From a virus, in the IMG/VR virus record IMGVR_UViG_3300019776_000461, positions 1-64,000 of that record: a DNA stretch of 64,000 nt; one strand, written 5' to 3'. Both the position numbers and the translations under genes were made by a program. This document shows positions 36,711-44,588 of this stretch, one piece after another (position 1 is the first letter of the stretch; each line of letters begins with the position of its first letter). The notes below the pieces were generated by a model that ran no database searches, was not told where the DNA came from, and worked only from the letters and a program-made list of their open reading frames with translations.

Positions 36711-37856
36711 ATGGCAAAATCAAAGAGTGATTTATCCGATGAACTCGGTGGAGTCATTGCAGAAACAATAAATAAAAAGTTCAAAGAACAAAACTACAAG
36801 ACTGCTTATTTTCTTGAGGGTGATAGTGACGCACCTACAATTGTAAAAGAGTGGGTTGGAACTGGTTCAACAATTCTTGATTTGGCAATTTCAAATCGTA
36901 AGAATGGTGGATTTCCAGTCGGTAGAGTGTGTGAAATAACAGGACTTGAGCAATCAGGTAAATCATTGTTAGCAGCACATGCATTACTAAACACTCAAAG
37001 AAAAGGCGGACTTGCTGTTTACATAGATACAGAAAATGCTATCTCTACTGAATATCTAACCGCAATTGGTTTGAACCTTAAAGATATGCTCTACATTCCA
37101 TTGGAAACCGTAGAGGATGTGTTTGAAGCAGTTGAGGTTATTATTGAGAAGGTTCGTTCTTCCGATAAAAATAAATTGGTTACGATAGTTATTGATTCTA
37201 TTGCAGGTGCATCTACTAAAACAGAGATGGCTGCAGATTTTGATAAAGATGGTTATGCTACGGCAAAGGCACTTATCATTTCAAAAGCAATGAGAAAAAT
37301 AACAAATTTAATCGGTAGAGAACGCATTTGTCTTATTATCACAAATCAACTTCGTCAAAAACTAAATGCTCCTGCATTCTCTGACCCATGGACAACACCA
37401 GGTGGTAAAGGCATTCCTTTCCATGCTTCTGTTCGTCTTCGTCTTTCATCAGTCGGTGCTATTAAAGCTAAGATTGAAGGACACGATGAAGTAGTGGGTT
37501 CGAGAGTAAAAGCAAAATTAGTAAAGAACAGAGTTGGTCCACCATTACGAGAATGTGAATATGAGATTTATTTTGATTCGGGTATTGACGATTATAGCAG
37601 TTGGCTTACTACGATGAAGGATTATAATCTTGTTGCACAAGCAGGTGCTTGGTATTCATGGACAAACAAAGAAACGGGTGAAGTTATTAAATTTCAATCG
37701 AAAGACTTTGTTGAAAAAATCATGAACGTTCCAAAATTAAAGGAAATGGTTTATGATGAAATTGCCGAGAAGGTAATTATGAAATACCAACAACTCGATG
37801 CTGCTCGTATTGATGAAGTAGTTATTTCAAATCAATCAATTGATGATGAAATATAA
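36711..37856 (+). CDS. uvsX: UvsX, RecA-like recombinase
   Basis: This is a strand-exchange ATPase used for recombination and origin-independent replication. Walker A is GLEQSGKS at 78-85, Walker B lies in LVTIVIDSIAG near 158-168, and ICLIITNQLRQK and TTPGGKGIPFHASVRLRL match the L2 and core regions of UvsX/RecA. At 381 aa it is close to T4 UvsX (391). The last base of its stop overlaps the next ATG (TAATG), so the two are translationally coupled. Confidence 0.96.
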   Translation: MAKSKSDLSDELGGVIAETINKKFKEQNYKTAYFLEGDSDAPTIVKEWVGTGSTILDLAISNRKNGGFPVGRVCEITGLEQSGKSLLAAHALLNTQRKGGLAVYIDTENAISTEYLTAIGLNLKDMLYIPLETVEDVFEAVEVIIEKVRSSDKNKLVTIVIDSIAGASTKTEMAADFDKDGYATAKALIISKAMRKITNLIGRERICLIITNQLRQKLNAPAFSDPWTTPGGKGIPFHASVRLRLSSVGAIKAKIEGHDEVVGSRVKAKLVKNRVGPPLRECEYEIYFDSGIDDYSSWLTTMKDYNLVAQAGAWYSWTNKETGEVIKFQSKDFVEKIMNVPKLKEMVYDEIAEKVIMKYQQLDAARIDEVVISNQSIDDEI

Positions 37857-38899
37857 TGAACAAGTATCAGAAACTACTTCAAGAAATTGAAACCGAGAAA
37901 GAACTACAAGATAGTTTACACCGTGATAGTAAGGTTTTGATCGTAGATGGAATGAACTTATTTATAAGAACATTCTCAGCTATTCCTACTCTTAACGAGG
38001 ATGGGCAACACATTGGCGGTCTCTCTGGTTTTCTCCAATCATTGGCTGCAACAGTCCGCATGGTTAATCCCACGCGGGTTGTTGTAGTGTTTGATGGGAA
38101 GGGTGGTTCACAAAGAAGAAAGAAAATATATTCAAATTACAAGGAAGGCAGGGCAATCAAATCTAAATTGAATAGGGTTGCGGGTTTTGAGAATCTTGAG
38201 GATGAACAAAAGTCTATGAGGTTTCAGCTGTTTCGTCTGTTTTCATATTTACAGAATTTGCCATTAACCATTATATCGATGGATAATATTGAGGCGGATG
38301 ATGTGATTGCTTACCTTTCCTTTTATTTCAAAGAAAAATCTATTATATTATCGAACGATAGAGATTTTTTACAGTTGGTATCGGAACAAGTTTCTGTTTA
38401 TTTACCAACGAAAAAAAAGTTATATACACCAGAAAATCTGTTAGAAGAAACTGGAGTATGGTGTGAGAATTTTATTTTATTCAAAGCATTATTAGGTGAT
38501 AAAAGCGATAACATTAAAGGTATTAATGGACTCGGTGAAAAAACAATATTGAAACATTTTCCAATGCTTTCAGAAAAAAGAAAAATTGATTTAGATATGT
38601 TCGTAGAATTTTGTAAATTGTATGATAATAAATCTAAAGCAATCAATGAACTCAAGAATAATATTAGTATATTAGAAACTAACTATGAGATTATGCAATT
38701 ACATGATGTTGATATTTCACAAAGTTTCAAATCATCTATACGTGGCATGGTTGATGGAGAAATCCAAGTACTAAATAAAATTGAGTTAGATAAATTATTT
38801 ATAGCAGATAAATTATACGCTGCTATACCTAATTTTGAATATTGGTTACAAAGAAATTTTGGAAATCTAAATACGATTCGGAATATATATGCAGGATAA
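37856..38899 (+). CDS. rnh: RNase H / 5'-3' exonuclease of the FEN family
   Basis: This enzyme removes RNA primers and flaps. The acidic metal-binding motifs are SKVLIVDGMNLFIRTF (about 25-40), VVVVFDGKGGSQRRK (about 74-88), DNIEADDVIAYLSF (about 142-155) and IILSNDRDFLQL (about 162-173), followed by a helix-hairpin-helix region with LLGDKSDNIKGINGLGEKT. At 347 aa it is similar in size to T4 RNase H (305) and belongs with gp32 and gp41 in function. It overlaps the helicase gene by 11 nt. Confidence 0.92.
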   Translation: MNKYQKLLQEIETEKELQDSLHRDSKVLIVDGMNLFIRTFSAIPTLNEDGQHIGGLSGFLQSLAATVRMVNPTRVVVVFDGKGGSQRRKKIYSNYKEGRAIKSKLNRVAGFENLEDEQKSMRFQLFRLFSYLQNLPLTIISMDNIEADDVIAYLSFYFKEKSIILSNDRDFLQLVSEQVSVYLPTKKKLYTPENLLEETGVWCENFILFKALLGDKSDNIKGINGLGEKTILKHFPMLSEKRKIDLDMFVEFCKLYDNKSKAINELKNNISILETNYEIMQLHDVDISQSFKSSIRGMVDGEIQVLNKIELDKLFIADKLYAAIPNFEYWLQRNFGNLNTIRNIYAG

Positions 38900-40241
38900 T
38901 TTATCCCAATACGGTCAAACATTTCAAACTAAAGTAATTATATCACTATTAAAAGACAGAGAATTCCTACAACAAGTGTCAGACCTTATAGATCCAACTT
39001 ATTTTGAATCACAGGCAAACTCTTGGTTGGTTGAGAAGATTATTTCTTATTATGAGAAATATAAAAGTCCACCAACATCAGATGTATTCAAGTCTGAATT
39101 ACTAACGGTAGACGATAAAATATTGAAAACAACGGTAGTTGATGCACTTAAACAGGTAAAAAAGTACACAGACAATTCCGATGATGAATATGTTAAAAAT
39201 ACCGTACTTGAATTTTGTAAAAATCAAAAGATGAAAATAGCGATATTAGAATCAGTTGATTTGTTAAGAAGTGGTAAGTATGATTTGATTAAAAAGAAAG
39301 TTGATAATGCACTCAAAGCAGGTGCTGATAAAGATATTGGACATGAGTATAAGATAGATGTTATATCTCGCTATGCAGAAGGTGCAAGAGAATGTATTAA
39401 AACTGGTTGGAATGTTATTGATGACATTATGAGTGGTGGATTGGCAGCAGGAGAACTTGGTGTGTTAGTTGCTCCAGCAGGTGGTGGTAAGTCATGGGGC
39501 TTAGTAAGTTTGGCTGCAAACGCTGTGAAGAACGGTAAGCGTGTTATTTACTATACACTTGAACTGAATCAACATTATGTTGCAAGAAGATTCGATGCTT
39601 ACTTCACAAAGATTGCTTTCCAAAACTTAGGTGAAGAACACGCACAAGAAAAAATTAAAACGGCTATGGAGAACTTAGCAGGTGAATTAGTTGTTAAGTA
39701 TTATCCAACAAAAACACCGTCAATCAATACACTAACTTCTCATATTGAGAAATGTATCAGTCAAGGTAAACCACCTGATTTGATTATTATTGATTATGCA
39801 GACTTGATTAAACCAGCAAAAGCAGGCGATAAGAGATTAGAACTGAATGATATTTACGAAGATATACGTGGTATTGCAGGTTTATATAAAATTCCAATTT
39901 GGACTGCTTCACAAGCAAATCGTTCTTCATTAGAAGACGATGTTATTGAAGGCGGTAAAGTTTCAGAATCATATAATAAAATGATGATTGCTGACTTTGT
40001 AATGTCATTGTCAAGAAAGTTGGATGATAAAGTTGGTGGCACAGGTAGATGGCATATTATTAAAAATAGATTTGGTCCAGATGGAATGACGTTTCCAAGT
40101 AAGGTAAATACAATGACTGGCCACATAGATATATACGAACCGAACTCTGATATGGGTAAAACGGTAACGGTTACTATGAAAGGCGAAAAGAATGTAAAGA
40201 AAGCACTTTCACAAAAATTCAAAGAATTAGAAGGATTCTAA
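38889..40241 (+). CDS. 41: Replicative DNA helicase, gp41 (DnaB family)
   Basis: This hexameric 5'-3' helicase works at the fork. The N-terminal DnaB-like domain (about 1-150) is followed by the RecA-like motor: VLVAPAGGGKSWGLVSL (Walker A near 195-202), DLIIIDYADLIKPA (Walker B near 300), and WTASQANRSS (sensor motif). At 450 aa it matches T4 gp41 (475). No primase (gp61) gene is seen in this window. It ends the gp32-led operon. Confidence 0.93.
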   Translation: MQDNLSQYGQTFQTKVIISLLKDREFLQQVSDLIDPTYFESQANSWLVEKIISYYEKYKSPPTSDVFKSELLTVDDKILKTTVVDALKQVKKYTDNSDDEYVKNTVLEFCKNQKMKIAILESVDLLRSGKYDLIKKKVDNALKAGADKDIGHEYKIDVISRYAEGARECIKTGWNVIDDIMSGGLAAGELGVLVAPAGGGKSWGLVSLAANAVKNGKRVIYYTLELNQHYVARRFDAYFTKIAFQNLGEEHAQEKIKTAMENLAGELVVKYYPTKTPSINTLTSHIEKCISQGKPPDLIIIDYADLIKPAKAGDKRLELNDIYEDIRGIAGLYKIPIWTASQANRSSLEDDVIEGGKVSESYNKMMIADFVMSLSRKLDDKVGGTGRWHIIKNRFGPDGMTFPSKVNTMTGHIDIYEPNSDMGKTVTVTMKGEKNVKKALSQKFKELEGF

Positions 40242-40295
40242 TACTTATATAACGCAATCGTTTTATATTCATGTTTCGTTGTTACGAATAATAAC

Positions 40296-40898
40296 ATGAT
40301 TATTCACAAACGAGAGTTGAGAATGAAAACAAAAATAAGTCATGTAAACGGTAAGTATGACTTAGAAAGTGGCTCCGCCTTATGCGAAGTGTTTTGTTTT
40401 CCAAATGGGGAATCCCATCAAGAATTGTTTGAAAATGGTTGGTTACCAACCCGTGATGGAAAGTGGTATCAGTCTAGATCATCGAGAGTAAAAATCGAAC
40501 CTATTTCTGGCAACAGAAGGCGTAAGTTGAAAAAGATAAACATATCAACTAACGGTGATTATAAACAGATATTAGAAAGATGTAAACATTTATACCCTGC
40601 TGTAATCTTAGATGAGGTAGCGTATACTGTTTCATTTCCACACGAAATATATTATTTCAACGATTCTGTTTTTGCGATATTGCTTTGGTTTGATAATATA
40701 CCATTCGTATCTACCTTAATTGGTGGTCGATTGGATAAGAACGGTGTTACACCGATGGTTCATTACTTCTTCTTGGAGAAGTTACGTGAGCATTCTTATC
40801 CATATATGTACATTTCAGAGTGGTATGATGAATTCGCATATAAGGCAGAATTGCCTGGTTTTGAGTGGTGGGACGGTGAAAAATGGGTTATAAAATAA
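40296..40898 (+). CDS. GNAT-fold protein resembling the C-terminal half of arginyl-tRNA protein transferase
   Basis: This 200-aa protein has no certain assignment. The C-terminal part reads YFFLEKLREHSYPYMYIS, then EWYDEFAYKAELPGFEWW and DGEKWV, which is similar in order to the ATE/Bpt aminoacyl-transferase signature (Y-x-x-L...YKA-x-F-x-P-x-E...W). This points to a GNAT-type acyl-transfer fold, perhaps acting on protein N-termini. The N-terminal Cys cluster of true ATE1 proteins is missing. An alternative start is ATG 40323 (MKTKISHVNGKYD). It is followed by a terminator. Confidence 0.45.
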   Translation: MIIHKRELRMKTKISHVNGKYDLESGSALCEVFCFPNGESHQELFENGWLPTRDGKWYQSRSSRVKIEPISGNRRRKLKKINISTNGDYKQILERCKHLYPAVILDEVAYTVSFPHEIYYFNDSVFAILLWFDNIPFVSTLIGGRLDKNGVTPMVHYFFLEKLREHSYPYMYISEWYDEFAYKAELPGFEWWDGEKWVIK

Positions 40899-40925
40899 TT
40901 TTGTTAAAACCCAATTTTTTTAATC

Positions 40926-40963
40926 AAAACCATATACTTATTTGTGTATGGTTTTGTTTTTTA
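40926..40963 (+). terminator. Rho-independent terminator
   Basis: AAAACCATA and TATGGTTTT pair across about 12 nt and are followed by GTTTTTT. Confidence 0.82.
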
Positions 40964-41006
40964 CAATAAAAATGACGTTTTCAATAAAAAAATGATGGAG
41001 ATAAAA

Positions 41007-42860
41007 ATGGATATTAGTAATCGAATTCTTTCTGAAATAACTGTGTATATGAAATACGCTCGTTATTTACCAGAATTGAATAGAAGAGAAACTTGGAATG
41101 AGTTAGTAACAAGAAACAAAGAAATGCACCAACGTAAGTACCCACAGTTAGTAGACGAAATTGAAAACGTCTATAAGTTCGTTTACGATAAAAAGGTACT
41201 TCCATCAATGCGTTCACTTCAGTTTGGTGGTAAACCAATTGAAATTTCACCTAATCGTATTTACAATTGTGCTTATTTGCCTATTGATGATTGGCGTGCA
41301 TTCGGTGAAGTAATGTTTCTTTTACTCGGTGGAACTGGCGTAGGTTACTCAGTTCAAAAGCACCACGTAGAACAACTTCCACCTATCCATAAACCAAAAT
41401 CCAAAGAACGTCGTTATCTTATTGGAGATTCAATTGAAGGTTGGGCAGATGCAGTTAAAGCACTTGTTAAGTCTTATTTCACAGGTGGTTCATCGATTCA
41501 CTTTGATTATTCAGATATTCGTCAGAAAGGTTCTCGTTTAATTACAAGTGGTGGTAAAGCTCCTGGTCCAGAACCGCTTCGTATTTGTATTGAGAAAATT
41601 CGTGCTATTCTTGACTTGAAAGGCGATGGTGAACAACTTTCACCGATTGAAGTACATGATATTGTTTGTCATGTTGCAGACGCAGTTCTTGCAGGTGGTA
41701 TTCGTCGTGCTGCTCTCATTTCTCTTTTCTCTGCTGATGATGACGATATGATTTCATGTAAGTTTGGAAATTGGTGGGAATTGAATCCGCAACGTGGTAG
41801 AGCAAATAATTCAGCAGTTCTTCTTCGTAGTAAAGTATCTGAAGAATTTTTCAAATCACTTTGGAAGAAAATAGAATTATCTAATGCAGGTGAACCTGGT
41901 ATTTATCTTTCAAACGATAAAGATTGGGGAACAAACCCATGTTGTGAAATTGCACTTCGTCCATTTCAATTTTGTAACTTATGTGAAGTAAATGTATCAG
42001 ATGTTGTTGACCAAGAAGATTTAGAAGCAAGAGTTCGTGCTGCTACATTCATTGGTACACTTCAAGCTGGTTATACAGACTTCCATTATCTTCGCCCTAT
42101 TTGGCAAAGAACTACCGAGAAAGACGCATTACTTGGAGTTGGTATGACAGGTATTGGTTCTGGTAAAGTAATGAAAATGGATTTAAAAGCAGCAACTAAA
42201 GTATCAAGAGAAGAAAATGAAAGAGTTGCTTCCATACTTGGTATTAACAAATCTGCTCGTACAACTACAATTAAACCAGCAGGTACATCATCTTTAACTC
42301 TTGGGTGTTCATCTGGTATTCATGCATGGCACAATGATTTTTATTTACGTAGAGTTCGTGTTGGAAAGAATGAATCAATTTATTCTTATCTTGCAATCAA
42401 TCACCCAGAGTTGGTTGAAGATGAATACTTCCGTCCACACGATACTGCGGTAATTGGTGTTCCACAAAAAGCCCCCGAACACTCAATACTTCGTAGTGAA
42501 TCACCATTACAATTATTAGAAAGAGTAAAATGGTTTAACCAAAATTGGATTAAGCCAGGTCATCGCACTGGTATGAACACTCATAATATTTCTGCAACAG
42601 TTTCTATTCGTGAACATGAATGGGATGCGGTAGGTAATTGGATGTGGGAAAACAAAGAACACTTCAACGGTTTATCAGTATTACCATATGATGGTGGAAC
42701 ATATATTCAAGCTCCTTTTGAAGATATTACAAAAGAAGAGTACGAAAGATTATTAGAAACTTTACATGATGTTGATTTATCAAAGATTGTAGAAATGGAT
42801 GATAATACTGATTTGTCTGGCGAACTTGCTTGTGCAGGTGGTGCGTGTGAAATTAAATAG
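41007..42860 (+). CDS. nrdJ: Adenosylcobalamin-dependent (class II) ribonucleoside-triphosphate reductase
   Basis: This enzyme makes deoxynucleotides for phage DNA with a B12 radical, in place of the iron-dependent NrdAB used by T4. Visible features: RIYNCAYLPIDDW (first active-site Cys near 87), LLLGGTGVGYSVQ, GTNPCCEIALRPFQFCNLCE (thiyl Cys region near 310), TTTIKPAGTSSLTLGCSSG, and the C-terminal redox pair CAGGAC (C-x4-C near 611-616), the same spacing as in the L. leichmannii enzyme. The 617-aa length suits a monomeric class II enzyme. I chose ATG 41007, behind GGAG at 40997-41000, over an upstream in-frame start at 40944. Confidence 0.9.
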   Translation: MDISNRILSEITVYMKYARYLPELNRRETWNELVTRNKEMHQRKYPQLVDEIENVYKFVYDKKVLPSMRSLQFGGKPIEISPNRIYNCAYLPIDDWRAFGEVMFLLLGGTGVGYSVQKHHVEQLPPIHKPKSKERRYLIGDSIEGWADAVKALVKSYFTGGSSIHFDYSDIRQKGSRLITSGGKAPGPEPLRICIEKIRAILDLKGDGEQLSPIEVHDIVCHVADAVLAGGIRRAALISLFSADDDDMISCKFGNWWELNPQRGRANNSAVLLRSKVSEEFFKSLWKKIELSNAGEPGIYLSNDKDWGTNPCCEIALRPFQFCNLCEVNVSDVVDQEDLEARVRAATFIGTLQAGYTDFHYLRPIWQRTTEKDALLGVGMTGIGSGKVMKMDLKAATKVSREENERVASILGINKSARTTTIKPAGTSSLTLGCSSGIHAWHNDFYLRRVRVGKNESIYSYLAINHPELVEDEYFRPHDTAVIGVPQKAPEHSILRSESPLQLLERVKWFNQNWIKPGHRTGMNTHNISATVSIREHEWDAVGNWMWENKEHFNGLSVLPYDGGTYIQAPFEDITKEEYERLLETLHDVDLSKIVEMDDNTDLSGELACAGGACEIK

Positions 42861-42866
42861 TTAAAG

Positions 42867-42879
42867 GTGTTATAGTTCT
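42867..42879 (+). repeat. Left arm of a 13-bp inverted repeat
   Basis: GTGTTATAGTTCT at 42867-42879 is the exact reverse complement of 43202-43214. The arms flank the small gene at 42904. Each lies about 24-29 nt before a start codon, so they may be regulatory sites. Confidence 0.6.
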
Positions 42880-42903
42880 TTGGAATAATGAAGGAGTATA
42901 GTT

Positions 42904-43176
42904 ATGGATATTACATCATTTTTTATGGGTATATGTGCAGTTACAGTTTTAACAGCAGTTGCAGTTGTAGTTGTGGGTATGTTCAGAATAAACAAAACAA
43001 ACAAAGAACTAAATGATTTAGTTAGAAACCAAGATACGATGGATAGAATTATTGTTGATAATGAAAGAGAAATCAGAAGAACAATAGATTCCAGAATTGA
43101 CAGTTTCGGTTCAAAGATTGAAAAAGAAATAAAATTCTTACATGAAAGAATTGATGGATTGAATAAAGTAAAATAA
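42904..43176 (+). CDS. Small membrane protein with coiled coil
   Basis: This 90-aa protein has an N-terminal membrane helix (SFFMGICAVTVLTAVAVVVV, residues 5-24), then a charged helical part with heptad character (RRTIDSRIDSFGSKIEKEIK). It is probably anchored in the inner membrane with the coiled coil in the cytoplasm. It has a GGAG ribosome-binding site. A spanin-, Rz- or exclusion-type role is possible but not supported further. Confidence 0.5.
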   Translation: MDITSFFMGICAVTVLTAVAVVVVGMFRINKTNKELNDLVRNQDTMDRIIVDNEREIRRTIDSRIDSFGSKIEKEIKFLHERIDGLNKVK

Positions 43177-43201
43177 ATAATAATTTTTAAAATGAATCCA
43201 T

Positions 43202-43214
43202 AGAACTATAACAC
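43202..43214 (-). repeat. Right arm of a 13-bp inverted repeat
   Basis: AGAACTATAACAC, the exact reverse complement of 42867-42879. It lies 29 nt before the ATG at 43244. Confidence 0.6.
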
Positions 43215-43243
43215 ACATTTTTTTATAAGTTAGGAGACTTGTT

Positions 43244-43429
43244 ATGACTAAACAAGAATTGTTTGAACAGATTTCAAATTTGTTCAATGAGTTTGTGGTA
43301 GCCCACAACTCAACAAAAAAGAAAGACGCTGCGATTGCTCGTAAAGCAGCAGGTGGGATTAAGAAATTAATTACACCTTATAATCAAGCTTCTGTGGCGG
43401 AAGCCAAAGAAGCAAAATCATCTAATTAA
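43244..43429 (+). CDS. Histone H1-like (Hc1-type) small basic protein
   Basis: This 61-aa basic protein reads ELFEQISNLFNEFVVAHNST, then KDAAIARKAAGGIKKLI and TPYNQASVAEAKE. The pattern of an N-terminal helix, AA-x-x-ARKA, KL and a Y...S-x-x-EAK end resembles the short Hc1-type H1-like proteins common in Bacteroidetes. It may bind host or phage DNA. The TAGGAG ribosome-binding site is good. The call rests on pattern only. Confidence 0.5.
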   Translation: MTKQELFEQISNLFNEFVVAHNSTKKKDAAIARKAAGGIKKLITPYNQASVAEAKEAKSSN

Positions 43430-43461
43430 TTTTTTCAATGTTATTTTAGGAGGTTGTTATT

Positions 43462-43878
43462 ATGTTAACCAATTCAATTCTTAAACGAGAGAATGATTTG
43501 TTTAATGAACTCGTGAACAGTTTATCTCGTCCAGTTAGTTTACTACACACAGGAAAAGGATTAAAATCATCCGTTGATTTTAATAATTGGACACACGCTA
43601 TTGCCAATGAAAACTCATTGGATATTTATGCAGAAGTTCCTGGCTTCTCAAAGGAAGACATTAGTATTACTGTAAAAGAAAAGCTGCTTCGCATCGAAGG
43701 TAAAAGAAAAGGAGTAAATCAATTTGTTACAGAGAAAACTCTAAAATTGAATTATGAACTTTCTAAACCATACGATGTAAAAGGTATTACCGCATCAGTT
43801 GAAAACGGTATTCTTCATGTTTCTGTTCCAAATATAAAACCGGCAGAGCCCGAAGAAGTAACTATTAAAATTAAATAA
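43462..43878 (+). CDS. hsp20: Hsp20-type small heat shock protein
   Basis: This 138-aa alpha-crystallin-type chaperone holds unfolding proteins. The crystallin domain runs from about residue 40 to 130: NSLDIYAEVPGFSKEDISIT, EKLLRIEGKRKG, LNYELSKPYD and ASVENGILHVSVPN (the conserved GIL signature). Hsp20 genes occur in many T4-like phages of aquatic bacteria. It has a full AGGAGG site at 43448-43453, and a terminator follows. Confidence 0.95.
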   Translation: MLTNSILKRENDLFNELVNSLSRPVSLLHTGKGLKSSVDFNNWTHAIANENSLDIYAEVPGFSKEDISITVKEKLLRIEGKRKGVNQFVTEKTLKLNYELSKPYDVKGITASVENGILHVSVPNIKPAEPEEVTIKIK

Positions 43879-43895
43879 GGTTAGATGAAACAAAT

Positions 43896-43928
43896 GGGGT
43901 GGTGGAAACATCACCCTTTTTTATTTAT
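43896..43928 (+). terminator. Rho-independent terminator after hsp20
   Basis: GGGTGGTG and CATCACCC (one G-T pair) form a stem with a GAAA loop, followed by TTTTTT. Confidence 0.88.
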
Positions 43929-43931
43929 TCC

Positions 43932-43940
43932 ATATTTATA
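43932..43940 (+). promoter_or_regulatory. Late-type promoter box ATATTTATA
   Basis: Exact copy just after the hsp20 terminator. It is 49 nt before ATG 43990 and 36 nt before the alternative ATG 43977. Confidence 0.7.
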
Positions 43941-43989
43941 TTTACAATAGTATTTTTCACATCAAGGCAAATATAAATGGGATGGCGTA

Positions 43990-44196
43990 ATGTCAGGAAA
44001 AAAACAAAGAGAATACAGAAGTGTATTGGCAAAAATATGTTTAGTACTTGGGACATTCTTCAATCCTCTTGGATTCGATGCGGCATTTGCTTTAGTGATG
44101 AAATTTACAGAGAGCTACATACTTACCGATATTATATTTTACTCGGTAGCTCTATTATTTTTTGGACTTTATTTTATCTTATCTCGTAGGAGTTAA
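43990..44196 (+). CDS. Small two-helix membrane protein (holin-size)
   Basis: This 68-aa protein starts with a basic cytoplasmic segment (SGKKQREYRSVLAK), followed by a first hydrophobic segment (ICLVLGTFFNPLGFDAAFALV) and a second (TDIIFYSVALLFFGLYFILS) ending in basic residues. Size and topology would suit a holin, but nothing else supports that. A second ORF at 43977 in another frame covers the same bases; the 43990 frame gives the more protein-like sequence. It ends 2 nt before the next gene. Confidence 0.5.
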   Translation: MSGKKQREYRSVLAKICLVLGTFFNPLGFDAAFALVMKFTESYILTDIIFYSVALLFFGLYFILSRRS

Positions 44197-44198
44197 AA

Positions 44199-44552
44199 AT
44201 GAACATATCATCAAGAAAACAACTGTTAGCAGAAGCAGGTGATGTATTAAAACAGATTCGTGAAGAAGTTGAAGGCATCGATAAAAAAGTAGAAACTGCT
44301 GTTAAAAAAATGACTAAGTGCTGTGAAGAAGACAAAGATTTAGTATCTGGCTTAGTTGAACTTGCAAAATTAGTTGGTGATAAAAAATACCAAAAAGTAT
44401 TAGAAGCTATAAAAGATATTGAAAAAGCAGAAGAAGGTAGACACTATTTCATAGATCAATACATAGCAGAGATTCAAAAGATCTTATTATCTACTGCAAA
44501 AGAACAATTTAGCTCACAAGAGTTCGGTGTAATATATTCTGCAATCGGTTAA
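44199..44552 (+). CDS. Hypothetical helical protein with LLAE-A leader
   Basis: This 117-aa protein is not recognised. It begins MNISSRKQLLAEAGDVLKQI, where LAE-A matches the (L/I)xE-(A/G) prohead-protease consensus at residue 12. The rest is almost entirely helical and acidic, with one Cys pair (KCCEED). It lies in a late transcription unit between the membrane protein and a large virion protein. Confidence 0.45.
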   Translation: MNISSRKQLLAEAGDVLKQIREEVEGIDKKVETAVKKMTKCCEEDKDLVSGLVELAKLVGDKKYQKVLEAIKDIEKAEEGRHYFIDQYIAEIQKILLSTAKEQFSSQEFGVIYSAIG

Positions 44553-44588
44553 GTACAAATCGTTACATTATAAAACAATAGGATAACA

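Noticed and set aside
40231-40295. Possible promoter TATATTCATG before the acyltransferase-like gene
   Set aside because: It lacks the TTTG part of the host -7 box and the ATA end of the late box, so it fits neither class.
43977-44189. Alternative 70-aa ORF overlapping the small membrane protein
   Set aside because: The composition (many Trp, Cys and Lys with scattered hydrophobics) is less protein-like than the two-helix frame at 43990, and only its start spacing to the late box favours it.
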